This document shows positions 52,475 through 60,563 of a DNA stretch of 64,000 nt, in pieces. The notes below the pieces were generated by a model. That model had not been told where the DNA came from. It worked only from the letters and a program-made list of their open reading frames with translations, and did not search any database. The stretch is from Kribbella antiqua (GTDB taxonomy: Bacteria > Actinomycetota > Actinomycetes > Propionibacteriales > Kribbellaceae), in contig NZ_SLWR01000011.1 of NCBI RefSeq assembly GCF_004345665.1, forward strand, positions 310,001 through 374,000, given 5' to 3'. Both the position numbers and the translations under genes were made by a program. The stretch's first letter is position 1. The number at the start of each line of letters is the position of its first letter.

Positions 52475-53829
52475 TGGTTGCCCCCCTCAAAAGGCAACAG
52501 AACAACGGGCAACCCGGTGCGGCGACCGCCGGTGATCCCTATGTGCCGACCCACGGCAACGGCGGCTACCACGTGGAGTCGTACGAGCTGGACCTCGATT
52601 ACCGGGTCAACAGCAACCGGCTGAGCAGCAAGGCCACCATCACCGCCGTCGCCGACCAGGCGCTGTCCCGGATCAGCTTCGACCTGGCCGGCCTCCGGGT
52701 CTCGAAGGTGTCGGTGAACGGCCGCCGGGCCCAGCGCTACACCCATCGCTCCGGGAAACTGCACATCTGGGCGAACATCCTGGACGGCGCCGAGTTCACC
52801 GTCGACATCCAGTACGGCGGCAATCCCAAGCCCGAGGAGAGCCCATGGGGCGAACTCGGCTGGGAGGAACTCACCGAGGGCGTGATCGTCGCCAGCCAGC
52901 CGAGCGGCGCGGCGACCTGGTTCCCTTGCAACGATCACCCCGGCGACAAGGCGCATTACCGGATCACGGTCACCACCGACTCGCCGTACCACGTCGTCGC
53001 GAACGGCCGGCTCGTGTCACGCCGTACGAAAGCCAGCCGGACCAGCTGGGTCTTCGACCAGGCCGCGCCGATGGCGACGTACCTGGCGACGGTCCAGATC
53101 GGCCGGTACGACGTCGTGGAGCTGGCGGCTTCGCCGGTGACGACTCGGGCGGTGTTGCCCGCGGCGCAGATCCGGGACGTCAAGGTGGACTTCGGGCGGC
53201 AGCAGGACATGATGAAGCTGTTCTGCCAGCTGTTCGGGCCGTACCCGTTCGGTGGTTACACGGTCGTGGTGACGGACGACCCACTGGAGATTCCGCTGGA
53301 GGCGCAGGGCGTCTCGGTGTTCGGCAGCAACCATGTCGACGGCCGGCGGGGATCGGAGCGGCTGGTCGCGCACGAGCTCGCGCATCAGTGGTTCGGCAAC
53401 AGTCTGACCCCGGCCAGCTGGCAGCACATCTGGCTGAACGAAGGCTTCGCCTGCTACGCCGAGTGGCTGTGGTCGGAGGAGTCCGGTGGTCTGAGCGCGG
53501 CCCAGCAGGCGACGAGGGCGCACACGCGGTTGAAGAGCCTGGAGCAGGATCTCTTGCTGTCGGATCCCGGCCCGGAGCTGATGTTCGACGACCGCCTCTA
53601 CAAGCGCGGCGCGATCACCTTGCACGTACTGCGCCAGCACCTCGGCGACGACAGCTTCTTCGAACTCCTCCGCACCTGGACCAAGACCTACCGCCACGGC
53701 TCGGTGACGACGAACGACTTCATCGAACTGGCCGTCACCTTCAGCCCGGACGAGGACGTCGTACGACGCTTGTTCGCCGACTGGCTCGACGCACGCGAGC
53801 TCCCGGCCCTGCCGAAGCGGCGACGCTAG
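52474..53829 (+). CDS. M1-family zinc metallopeptidase
   Basis: A 451-residue gluzincin without a signal peptide. HELAHQWFG and the downstream Glu in LNEGFACYAEW supply the zinc site. The family GxMEN exopeptidase motif is replaced by LEAQGVSVFG. Its ATG shares one base with the synthetase stop (TGATG), so the pair is coupled. In epsilon-poly-lysine producers an M1-type aminopeptidase (Pld) degrades the polymer, which suggests a similar product-hydrolysing role. It is shorter than full-size aminopeptidase N, ending after the catalytic domain. Confidence 0.88.
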   Translation: MVAPLKRQQNNGQPGAATAGDPYVPTHGNGGYHVESYELDLDYRVNSNRLSSKATITAVADQALSRISFDLAGLRVSKVSVNGRRAQRYTHRSGKLHIWANILDGAEFTVDIQYGGNPKPEESPWGELGWEELTEGVIVASQPSGAATWFPCNDHPGDKAHYRITVTTDSPYHVVANGRLVSRRTKASRTSWVFDQAAPMATYLATVQIGRYDVVELAASPVTTRAVLPAAQIRDVKVDFGRQQDMMKLFCQLFGPYPFGGYTVVVTDDPLEIPLEAQGVSVFGSNHVDGRRGSERLVAHELAHQWFGNSLTPASWQHIWLNEGFACYAEWLWSEESGGLSAAQQATRAHTRLKSLEQDLLLSDPGPELMFDDRLYKRGAITLHVLRQHLGDDSFFELLRTWTKTYRHGSVTTNDFIELAVTFSPDEDVVRRLFADWLDARELPALPKRRR

Positions 53830-54290
53830 TAGATCAACGCAGTCGCGATGGCTGCGATGCCTTCGCCTCGGCCGGTCAGGCCGAGGCCGTCGGTGGTGGT
53901 GGCGCTGACGGAGATGTCGGCGTCGCAGGCGGTGCTGAGGACCTTCTCGGCCTCTTCACGGCGGGCCGCGAAGCGAGGACGGTTGCAGATGATCTGGACC
54001 GACACGTTGCCGATGCCGAACCCGGCAGCCCGGACCCGGCGCGCGGCCTCCGCGAGCAGTGTGACCCCAGAGGCGCCGGCCCACTCGGGCTCCGCCGTAC
54101 CGAAGTTGGAGCCCAAGTCACCGAGCTTCGCCGCACTCAGCAACGCGTCACAGATCGCGTGCGCGGCGACATCGCCGTCCGAATGCCCCGATGGGCCGGA
54201 CGTCTCCTCCGGCCAATGCAGGCCGGCCAGCCACATCGGGCGGCCTTCCACCAGCGGATGTACGTCGATGCCCGTACCGACCCGGGTCAC
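53826..54290 (-). CDS. ispF: 2-C-methyl-D-erythritol 2,4-cyclodiphosphate synthase
   Basis: A 154-residue MEP-pathway enzyme making the cyclic diphosphate for isoprenoids. Metal ligands Asp9 and His11 lie in GIDVHPL and His in GHSDGDVAAHAICDALLSA. The C-terminal TTTDGLGLTGRGEGIAA binds the CDP moiety. GTG start overlaps the ispD stop as GTGA. Its TAG overlaps the M1 gene's TAG in one CTAG. Confidence 0.96.
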   Translation of the reverse strand: MTRVGTGIDVHPLVEGRPMWLAGLHWPEETSGPSGHSDGDVAAHAICDALLSAAKLGDLGSNFGTAEPEWAGASGVTLLAEAARRVRAAGFGIGNVSVQIICNRPRFAARREEAEKVLSTACDADISVSATTTDGLGLTGRGEGIAAIATALIY

Positions 54291-54982
54291 ACCAGCCGCC
54301 TCTCCGCCAGCAACGCCTCAGCCAGCAGCAGATCGCGCGGCCTGGTCACCTTGAACGCGTCCTCGGACCCCTCGACCGTCACCACGGTCACCCCGAGCCG
54401 CTCACACAACATCGCGTCATCCGTCGCCCCGATCCCACCCGCGGCATGCGCACGACGCAATACGGCGGGATCGAAACCCTGCGGAGTCTGTACGGCGACC
54501 AGCGTCGAACGGTCGGGCGTGTCGACGACCTCGCCGGCAGCCGAGACCCGCTTGATCGTGTCCGTCACCGGCACCACCGGTACGACGGCGGCCGCACCAT
54601 CGCGGACCGCGGCGACAACCCGCTCGACCACCTCGACCGGGACGAAGGCCCGGGCCGCATCGTGGACGAGGACGCAGTCGATCCCGTCGACCGGGACGAC
54701 CTCGAGGGCAGCCCGGACGGAGTCGGCGCGCTCGGCGCCACCCGGGATCACCAGCAGTGGGACGTTACCGGCGTACGGCTGGAGCTCCTTGCGCATGAGC
54801 TCTTCGGTGCCGGCCGGAACGGCGACCACAAAACACACGAGGTCGGCGGCGGTCGCTGCCAGCAGTCCACGCATGGCGTGGACCAGCAGCGATTCGCCAC
54901 CGACCTCCCGAAACGCTTTCGGCGTCTCGCCACCGAGCCGTAAACCGAGACCGGCCGCCGGGATGATTGCCGCGGTACTCAT
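54287..54982 (-). CDS. ispD: 2-C-methyl-D-erythritol 4-phosphate cytidylyltransferase
   Basis: A 231-residue cytidylyltransferase of the MEP pathway. CTP-binding IIPAAGLGLRLG at the N-terminus, PGGAERADSV, VHDAARAFV, TDTIK and TPQGF are all present. It directly precedes ispF, coupled by GTGA. It is shorter than ispD genes fused with ispF, so these remain separate enzymes. Confidence 0.95.
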   Translation of the reverse strand: MSTAAIIPAAGLGLRLGGETPKAFREVGGESLLVHAMRGLLAATAADLVCFVVAVPAGTEELMRKELQPYAGNVPLLVIPGGAERADSVRAALEVVPVDGIDCVLVHDAARAFVPVEVVERVVAAVRDGAAAVVPVVPVTDTIKRVSAAGEVVDTPDRSTLVAVQTPQGFDPAVLRRAHAAGGIGATDDAMLCERLGVTVVTVEGSEDAFKVTRPRDLLLAEALLAERRLV

Positions 54983-55024
54983 CGGGAGCCCGCGCAGGAC
55001 GGTACGGTCACGCGTTGACGACGC

Positions 55025-55510
55025 TTAGGAAGCGAGGACCTCGTCGAGGATGGCTTCCGCCTTGTCCTCGTTGGTGTGCTCGGCCAGGGCCAGCTCGGAG
55101 ACCAGAATCTGGCGAGCCTTCGCCAGCATCCGCTTCTCACCGGCGGAGAGACCACGGTCACGCTCACGGCGCCACAGGTCGCGCACGACCTCCGCCACCT
55201 TCATCACGTCACCGGAATGCAGCTTCTCCAGGTTCGCCTTGTAGCGACGCGACCAGTTGGTCGGCTCCTCCGTGTGCGGCGCCCGAAGCACGTCGAAGAC
55301 GCGCTCCAGACCAGCCTGATCCACGACGTCACGCACGCCGACGAGATCGAGGTTGCACGCGGGGACCCGGACGACCAGGTCGTTCTGAGCGACGATCCTC
55401 AAGACCAGATAGGTCTTGTCCTCACCTTTGATCTGACGGGTCTCGATGTCCTCGATGACGGCCGCTCCGTGATTGGGGTAAACAACCGTCTCGCCGACTG
55501 TGAAAGTCAT
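55025..55510 (-). CDS. carD: CarD-family RNA polymerase-binding regulator
   Basis: A 161-residue global regulator that stabilises open promoter complexes at rRNA and other promoters. The N-terminal RNAP-interacting Tudor-like domain (VGETVVYPNHGAAVIEDIE) and the C-terminal DNA-binding helices (NWSRRYKANLEKLHSGDVMKVAEVVRDL in part, with the conserved Trp) are intact. ATG 55510. It lies upstream of ispD-ispF as in mycobacteria (42 nt gap). Confidence 0.95.
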   Translation of the reverse strand: MTFTVGETVVYPNHGAAVIEDIETRQIKGEDKTYLVLRIVAQNDLVVRVPACNLDLVGVRDVVDQAGLERVFDVLRAPHTEEPTNWSRRYKANLEKLHSGDVMKVAEVVRDLWRRERDRGLSAGEKRMLAKARQILVSELALAEHTNEDKAEAILDEVLAS

Positions 55511-55774
55511 ATGTCACGTGCCCCTTTCCGAGATCCATCCTACCACGCGGTCGCTGGTCCGGTCGGGGCGTTTGCGCTGGTCAGGGGCCACTTCCTGCCT
55601 TGACAAACGCTCTCAGGCGTGCCTCGTGCGCGCGTGAATGGTTGCCGGGGACACCATCACCACAGCCCGTGACCGCCATCCCGGCGTCGGACCCGGCGAC
55701 GGGTGAGGCTACGCTTTGGTGCGCCGGAGGCGGCTGCCCCATGGCGTCGAACTGCTTGCAGGAGAGGGATTCCA

Positions 55775-56308
55775 GTGCCGATCACGTTGTCCTCGCGGTC
55801 ACTACGGCGAACCGCGCTGGCGGGTGCCGCCGCCACCCTGAGTCTCGCGCTGACAGCGTGTGGGGCGAGCTTCAACGCGCAGACCCAGAAGCCCTACCAG
55901 GCGGCCGAGGGCACCAATATCGATTCGGGCTCGATCAAGGTCCGGAACATGCTCGTACTGGCCAAGGAGGACGGCAAGGGCGAGCTGCACAGCGCGATCA
56001 TCAACGACGGCAGCTCCGACGACACCTTGGTCGGCATCGCCCAGGCGCCGGCGGACACGCCGGACGGCCAGGACGGCAGCTGGCAGCCGGGTGAGGTCAC
56101 GTTCGGCAACGTCCGGACCTTCACCCTGAAGTCCGGCGACGCGCTCACCCTGCCGCCGACCAGCGGCGGCGAGCCGATCACGGTCACCGGCGTCAAGCCG
56201 GGCCAGATGGTGAACCTGACGATCACGTTCGGTCAGGCCGCCCCGATCACCGCCTACGTCCCGGTCCTGACCGAGGACCACTACTCCCCGACGCCGTCGT
56301 CGGAGTAG
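55775..56308 (+). CDS. lpqE: LpqE-like lipoprotein
   Basis: A 177-residue lipoprotein. A basic n-region (SSRSLRRT), hydrophobic core and lipobox LTAC give a lipid-anchored Cys. The mature domain is a beta-sandwich (NMLVLAKEDGKGELHSAIIND...TITFGQAAPITAYVPVL) reminiscent of copper-chaperone-like PCuAC folds but lacking their Met/His ligands. GTG 55775 has GGAGAGGG upstream. Divergent position beside carD matches mycobacterial lpqE. Function unknown. Confidence 0.8.
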   Translation: MPITLSSRSLRRTALAGAAATLSLALTACGASFNAQTQKPYQAAEGTNIDSGSIKVRNMLVLAKEDGKGELHSAIINDGSSDDTLVGIAQAPADTPDGQDGSWQPGEVTFGNVRTFTLKSGDALTLPPTSGGEPITVTGVKPGQMVNLTITFGQAAPITAYVPVLTEDHYSPTPSSE

Positions 56309-56324
56309 CCCCGACCTGAACAGC

Positions 56325-56359
56325 CGAACGGGCCGCCCCGGCGCGGGACGGCCCGTTCG
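56325..56359 (+). terminator. Hairpin terminator after lpqE
   Basis: CGAACGGGCCGCCCCG and CGGGACGGCCCGTTCG pair with one mismatch around GCG. It lies 16 nt after the lpqE stop and before the convergent siderophore-binding gene, so it may serve both. Confidence 0.8.
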
Positions 56360-56400
56360 TCGTACCACTGGGGCCTGTGGCCGAGGCCCCCGCAGGACTT

Positions 56401-57417
56401 TTAACCGGCGGCCTGAGCGGCCTTCGCGAGGTTCGGGACGATCTTGTCCAGCACCCACGGGACGCTCAGCACGCTGACCGCGCTCATCCCGGAGATGACC
56501 TGCTGGTCCTCCATCACGTACGCACTGCCGCGCTTGACCGCGGCGAGCGACGAGTAGACCGGGTCGGCGTCGAACTTCTGCGCGCCCAGCCCGTCGACGT
56601 ACGCGACCACCACGTCGGCGTCGACGTCCGGCACCTTCTCCTTGCTGATCGTGACCGCGAACTCCTTCTTCGTGTTAGCGGCCTGCAGTTTGTCGACGCC
56701 CGGCGCGTTCACGAAGCCCATCTCGTTCAGGATCTGCACCCGCGGGTCGGTCGGCATGTAGACGTAGTTGTCGGTGCCGAACGAGCCGACGGTGATCGTC
56801 TTGCCCTTGAACTCGGGGTGCTCGGAGGCGACCTGCGCGATCTTGTCCTTGATGCCGGTGATCAGCTTCTCCGCCTCGGCCTTCTTACCCAGCGCCTCAC
56901 CGACCAGCAGAGTCTGGTCCTGCCAGGTGGTCTGCCACGGTGCACCTGGGTAGGCGACGGTCGGCGCGATGTCCGACAGCGTCTTGTACGTCGCCGCGTC
57001 GAAGCCCTCGTACGGCGCCAGGATCACGTCCGGCTTCAGCGCCGCGATCTTCTCGAACGGGAACTTGTCGCTGGTATCGAGCAGCTCGGTCTTGGATGCG
57101 TCGAACTTGCCGGCGTCCCAGGCGGTGACACCCGCCGCGGTCGGGCCGTACGTCACCTTCGGCATCCCGACCGGTGTCTCACCGAGCGCGTAAACCACGT
57201 CCTGCGCGTTCCAGCCGAGCGTGACGATCCGCTCCGGCTTCTTGGTGATGGTGGTCTCGCCGAAGGTGTTCTTCAACGTGACCGGGAACCCGGCGGACGC
57301 CGTACTCGCGGAACTGCCGGCCTGCTGGCCGTCGTCGCTCCCGCAGGCGGTCAGCGAGGTCGTCGCGACCAGCACGGTGGCGATCGCGGTGACGGCCCGG
57401 GTACGGGACCAGGACAT
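56401..57417 (-). CDS. Iron-siderophore ABC substrate-binding lipoprotein
   Basis: A 338-residue FepB/FecB-type binding protein. The signal peptide ends in lipobox LTACG. The mature protein has the family sequence KKPERIVTLGWNAQDVVYALGE, LKPDVILAPYEGF and a C-terminal VLSVPWVLDKIVPNL. It delivers ferric siderophore to a membrane permease, but none is encoded beside it. An IdeR-type iron box overlaps its promoter, so it should be induced by iron starvation. Confidence 0.9.
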   Translation of the reverse strand: MSWSRTRAVTAIATVLVATTSLTACGSDDGQQAGSSASTASAGFPVTLKNTFGETTITKKPERIVTLGWNAQDVVYALGETPVGMPKVTYGPTAAGVTAWDAGKFDASKTELLDTSDKFPFEKIAALKPDVILAPYEGFDAATYKTLSDIAPTVAYPGAPWQTTWQDQTLLVGEALGKKAEAEKLITGIKDKIAQVASEHPEFKGKTITVGSFGTDNYVYMPTDPRVQILNEMGFVNAPGVDKLQAANTKKEFAVTISKEKVPDVDADVVVAYVDGLGAQKFDADPVYSSLAAVKRGSAYVMEDQQVISGMSAVSVLSVPWVLDKIVPNLAKAAQAAG

Positions 57418-57446
57418 GGTGACTCTCCTTAGACTGGATGCCTCAA

Positions 57447-57466
57447 CTAAGGAGAGCCTAAGCTAA
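57447..57466 (-). promoter_or_regulatory. IdeR/DtxR iron box
   Basis: On the minus strand it reads TTAGCTTAGGCTCTCCTTAG, close to the IdeR consensus TTAGGTTAGGCTAACCTAA. It lies 29 nt upstream of the siderophore-binding-protein start. Confidence 0.8.
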
Positions 57467-57540
57467 CCCCGCAGCCGTCGCGACCTGTGGGGATGTGACT
57501 CAGGACTCGGACCGGGTGGCGAGAACCCGGCCGCTGTGTC

Positions 57541-58218
57541 TCAGGATTCGAACTTGTAGCCCAGACCACGCACCGTTACGAGGTGCTGCGGATTCGAGGG
57601 GTCCTTCTCCAGCTTGGAACGCAGCCGCTTGACGTGGACGTCGAGCGTCTTGGTGTCACCCACGTAGTCGGCGCCCCAGATCCGGTCGATCAGCTGCCCG
57701 CGGGTGAGCACCCGGCCGGTGTTGCGCAGCAGCATCTCGAGCAGCTCGAACTCCTTGAGCGGGAGCCGGATCTCGGTCCCGGACACCGTCACCACGTGCC
57801 GCTCCACGTCCATCCGGACCGGACCGGCCTCCAGCGTGTCGGGCAACAGCTCGACGTCCTGGCCACGCCGCAGTACGGCGCGGATCCGGGCCAGCAGCTC
57901 CCGGGGGCTGTAGGGCTTGGTGACGTAGTCGTCGGCGCCCAGCTCGAGCCCGACCACCTTGTCCACCTCAGTGTCCTTGGCGCTGACGATGATCACCGGG
58001 ACGTTGCCCCGGCTACGCAGTGCCCGGCACACCTCCGTGCCGGACAGACCCGGCAGCATCAGGTCGAGCAGGACGATGTCCGCACCGGCTCGGTCGTACT
58101 CCTCCAGCGCGTCCGGGCCGGTCTCCGCGACGGCGACCTCGAACCCTTCCTTGCGCAGGACGTACGACAACGCGTCGCTGTAGCTCTCTTCGTCTTCGAC
58201 GACCAGCACTCGGGTCAC
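57541..58218 (-). CDS. regX3: OmpR-family response regulator RegX3
   Basis: A 225-residue phosphate-starvation regulator. The receiver domain has acidic pocket Glu8-Asp9, phospho-acceptor Asp52 (LLDLMLPG), the Ser of IIVSAKD and Lys of VTKPYSPREL. The C-terminal winged helix ends GLGYKFES. GTG 58218 overlaps the senX3 stop as GTGA. The pair matches mycobacterial SenX3-RegX3 (PhoR-PhoP of streptomycetes). Confidence 0.94.
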   Translation of the reverse strand: MTRVLVVEDEESYSDALSYVLRKEGFEVAVAETGPDALEEYDRAGADIVLLDLMLPGLSGTEVCRALRSRGNVPVIIVSAKDTEVDKVVGLELGADDYVTKPYSPRELLARIRAVLRRGQDVELLPDTLEAGPVRMDVERHVVTVSGTEIRLPLKEFELLEMLLRNTGRVLTRGQLIDRIWGADYVGDTKTLDVHVKRLRSKLEKDPSNPQHLVTVRGLGYKFES

Positions 58219-59432
58219 GAAGCTGCCTCCTTGGTTCGTTGCGCTGGCGGGGTAGGCGCCAGGCGAATGGCCGGCTCCTCCTGGCTGGAGGAGTCGGTCT
58301 GACCCGGTACGGGTTCAAGCCGCAGCGGGAGTCTCACGGTGAAGGTGGAGCCCTGGCCTTCGACACTCCACACGCGCACATCGCCTCCGTGGATGGAGGC
58401 GATGTGTTTGACGATGGAGAGGCCGAGGCCGGTCCCACCGGTTTCCCGGCTCCGGGCCCGGTCGACCCGGTAGAACCGCTCGAAGATGCGTTCCAGGTCG
58501 CTGCTCGGGATGCCGACACCCTGGTCGCTGACGGTGATCTCGACCAGGTCGCCGATCGGGTGTGCGGCGACCGCGACCCGGGTGCCGTCGGGGCTGTAGT
58601 TGACCGCGTTCTCGACCAGGTTCCCGATCGCCATGGCCAGCTGATCCTCGCTGCCCATCACCTCGAGCTCGGGCTCGGTCTTCACCACGATCTTGATCTC
58701 GCGGTCGTCGGCGTCGATCCGGCAGCGGTCGATGGCGGTGTCGATCACGGCGTTGATGTCGACCGGGCCGGGGTTCTCCAGCGGGTCGTCGCCCTGCAGC
58801 CGGGACAGCTCGATGATCTCCTTCACCAGTCGGCTCAGCCGGGACGCCTCGACCCGCATCCGCCCGGAGAACCGCTGGACGGCCTCCGGGTCGTCGGACG
58901 CCTCCGACACCGCGTCGGCGAGCAGGATCAGGGCGCCGATGGGAGTCTTCAGCTCGTGACTGACGTTGACGGTGAAGTCGCGCCGGATCGCCTCCAGGCG
59001 GCGTTCCCGGGTCCGGTCCTCGACCAGGACCAGCACCAACTGGCTGCCCAGCGGCGCCACCCGGGCACTCACGTACTGCGTCGCGCCGAGCCGGCCGCGG
59101 ACGATCTCCAGGTCCTGCTGGCGGATCTCGCCGTCCCGCCGGACCGCCCGGACCATGGTCAGCAGGTCGTCCACGACCAGCCGCTCACCCCGGACGATGC
59201 CGAGGACGTGCGCCGGGGCGCTGGCCTGGAGCACCTGGTCCTCGGGGCCCATCACCACCGCCGAGGAGCGCAGTACGGACAGCACCGTGGCGACGCCGGC
59301 GGGGACGATCGGGTCCGGGGACTCCGGGATCTTCTGCTGCGCCCGCTCGCTGAGCATCATGGCACCGAGCGAAAGCAGGGCCAGGGCCGCGCCGATGACG
59401 CCGCCCAGCACCGCAGCCAGCGTGGGGTCCAC
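58215..59432 (-). CDS. senX3: Sensor histidine kinase SenX3
   Basis: A 405-residue membrane kinase for RegX3. One or two TM helices (AAVLGGVIGAALALLSLGAM, about 5-24) precede a PAS-like domain. The phosphoacceptor His is in FTVNVSHELKTPIGAL, the N-box in NLVENAVNYSPDG, and the G-boxes in DQGVGIP and GGTGLGLSIVKH. GTG 59432 was chosen because it starts just before the TM; the frame opens at 59501, which would overlap the PHO-box promoter region. Divergent from phoU. Confidence 0.92.
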   Translation of the reverse strand: MDPTLAAVLGGVIGAALALLSLGAMMLSERAQQKIPESPDPIVPAGVATVLSVLRSSAVVMGPEDQVLQASAPAHVLGIVRGERLVVDDLLTMVRAVRRDGEIRQQDLEIVRGRLGATQYVSARVAPLGSQLVLVLVEDRTRERRLEAIRRDFTVNVSHELKTPIGALILLADAVSEASDDPEAVQRFSGRMRVEASRLSRLVKEIIELSRLQGDDPLENPGPVDINAVIDTAIDRCRIDADDREIKIVVKTEPELEVMGSEDQLAMAIGNLVENAVNYSPDGTRVAVAAHPIGDLVEITVSDQGVGIPSSDLERIFERFYRVDRARSRETGGTGLGLSIVKHIASIHGGDVRVWSVEGQGSTFTVRLPLRLEPVPGQTDSSSQEEPAIRLAPTPPAQRTKEAAS

Positions 59433-59505
59433 GGCATCGATGCTACGCGGGCAACCAGCAGGGAAAGACCGAATGAGCACCGGATGACCGGGACACGACA
59501 CAACT

Positions 59506-59527
59506 GTTCATCGGTCGTTCACCACTC
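59506..59527. promoter_or_regulatory. PHO box (RegX3/PhoP-type direct repeats)
   Basis: GTTCATCGGTC (59506-59516) and GTTCACCACTC (59517-59527) are two adjacent 11-nt direct repeats matching the actinobacterial PHO-box unit beginning GTTCACC. A third weaker unit may follow. It lies in the senX3/phoU divergent promoter. Confidence 0.8.
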
Positions 59528-59639
59528 GTCGCCATCCGGCAACCTCGACGGCATACGGTCACCACTGAGCGGGTACCTGCCCTGTGCCGGCCCACTCCGC
59601 CGCTGCGGCACCGGACACCACAGATCGGAAACGAACACA

Positions 59640-60347
59640 ATGCGTGACAGTTACCACGAGCAGCTCGACGACATCCTCGCCGAACTGGAGCGGATGACCC
59701 GGACGGTGTCCACCGCCGTACGACGCTCGACCACCGCGCTGCTGACCGCCGACATCCGGCAGGCCGAAGAGGTCATCGCCGCCGACATCCAGCTGGATGC
59801 GGCCGGTGAAGGTGTCGAGGACAAGGTCTTCGAGCTGATGGCCCGGCAGTCGCCGGTGGCCAACGAGCTGCGGATGCTGGTCGCGGCGCTGCGGATGGTG
59901 GCCGACCTGGAGCGGATGGGCGACCTCGCCGCGCACGTGTCGAAGATCGCCCGGATGCGCTACCCGGCTCCGGCTATCCCGGACGAGCTGCACAGCGTCA
60001 TCGAGGAGATGGGCTCGGTCGCGGGCAAGATGGTGGACGCCGCGGGTGACGTGATCAAGACCCGGGACGTCGAGGCCGCCGGCCGGCTCGAGGCCACCGA
60101 CGACTTGATGGACAAGCTGCGCAGCAACCAGTTCCGGCTGATGATGGACGACGCCTGGCCGCACGGCGTCGAGGTCGCGGTCGACATCGCCCTGCTCGGC
60201 CGGTACTACGAGCGCATCTCCGACCACGCCGTCTCGATGGCCCGCCGCGTCGTCTACCTCGTCACCGGCGAACTCCCGGTAGCCGTCGGCGGTACGGCGG
60301 CAGGCTCTGGCGCCGGCGCCTCAGCCCCGAACCCCAACGGCAACTGA
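59640..60347 (+). CDS. phoU: Phosphate signalling protein PhoU
   Basis: A 235-residue helical protein. It has two PhoU three-helix repeats with metal-binding clusters ERMGDLAAHVSKIAR and YYERISDHAVSMARRVVYLVTGE. It links the phosphate transporter to the sensor kinase and dampens signalling when phosphate is ample. ATG 59640 begins at the fold. Divergent from senX3-regX3, the usual actinobacterial arrangement. A Gly/Ala/Ser-rich C-terminal tail of about 25 residues is extra. Confidence 0.94.
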   Translation: MRDSYHEQLDDILAELERMTRTVSTAVRRSTTALLTADIRQAEEVIAADIQLDAAGEGVEDKVFELMARQSPVANELRMLVAALRMVADLERMGDLAAHVSKIARMRYPAPAIPDELHSVIEEMGSVAGKMVDAAGDVIKTRDVEAAGRLEATDDLMDKLRSNQFRLMMDDAWPHGVEVAVDIALLGRYYERISDHAVSMARRVVYLVTGELPVAVGGTAAGSGAGASAPNPNGN

Positions 60348-60360
60348 CTTGCAGCAGCAC

Positions 60361-60396
60361 AAGGCGCCCCCGGCACTGGTTGCCGGGGGCGCCTTT
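60361..60396 (+). terminator. Terminator after phoU
   Basis: AAGGCGCCCCCGGCA (60361-60375) and TGCCGGGGGCGCCTT (60381-60395) are perfect arms around CTGGT, ending in TTT. It lies 13 nt after the phoU stop. Confidence 0.88.
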
Positions 60397-60423
60397 CGCG
60401 CGTCCCGCGATTCCCACCCCCGG

Positions 60424-60512
60424 CATTTCAGGGGTGAACCCCTCAGGTGGTGGGTTGCGGAGGCAAAATTTGGGTCCGCAACCCACAAGTCACGGGGTTG
60501 ACCCCTGAAATG
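60424..60512. repeat. Nested 89-nt inverted repeat (double hairpin)
   Basis: The outer arms at 60424-60442 and 60494-60512 pair over 19 bp with one mismatch (core CATTTCAGGGGT...ACCCCTGAAATG). Inner arms GTGGGTTGCGGA and TCCGCAACCCAC (60450-60461, 60475-60486) are perfect. Both spacers between outer and inner arms are 7 nt, and the loop is 13 nt. It lies beyond the phoU terminator. Confidence 0.85.
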
Positions 60513-60563
60513 GCGGAGCGGCGGACGAAGCGGGCGCGGTGGGCAAGGGGTACCGTCGCCGGC

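Noticed and set aside
47401..53830. Possible defence island around the DUF559 gene
   Set aside because: Neighbours are a peptide synthetase, an M1 peptidase and housekeeping genes; no restriction, CBASS, or abortive-infection partner is present.
58020..59639. Plus-strand upstream extension of phoU through senX3
   Set aside because: PhoU homology begins at ATG 59640; the extension is antisense to senX3.
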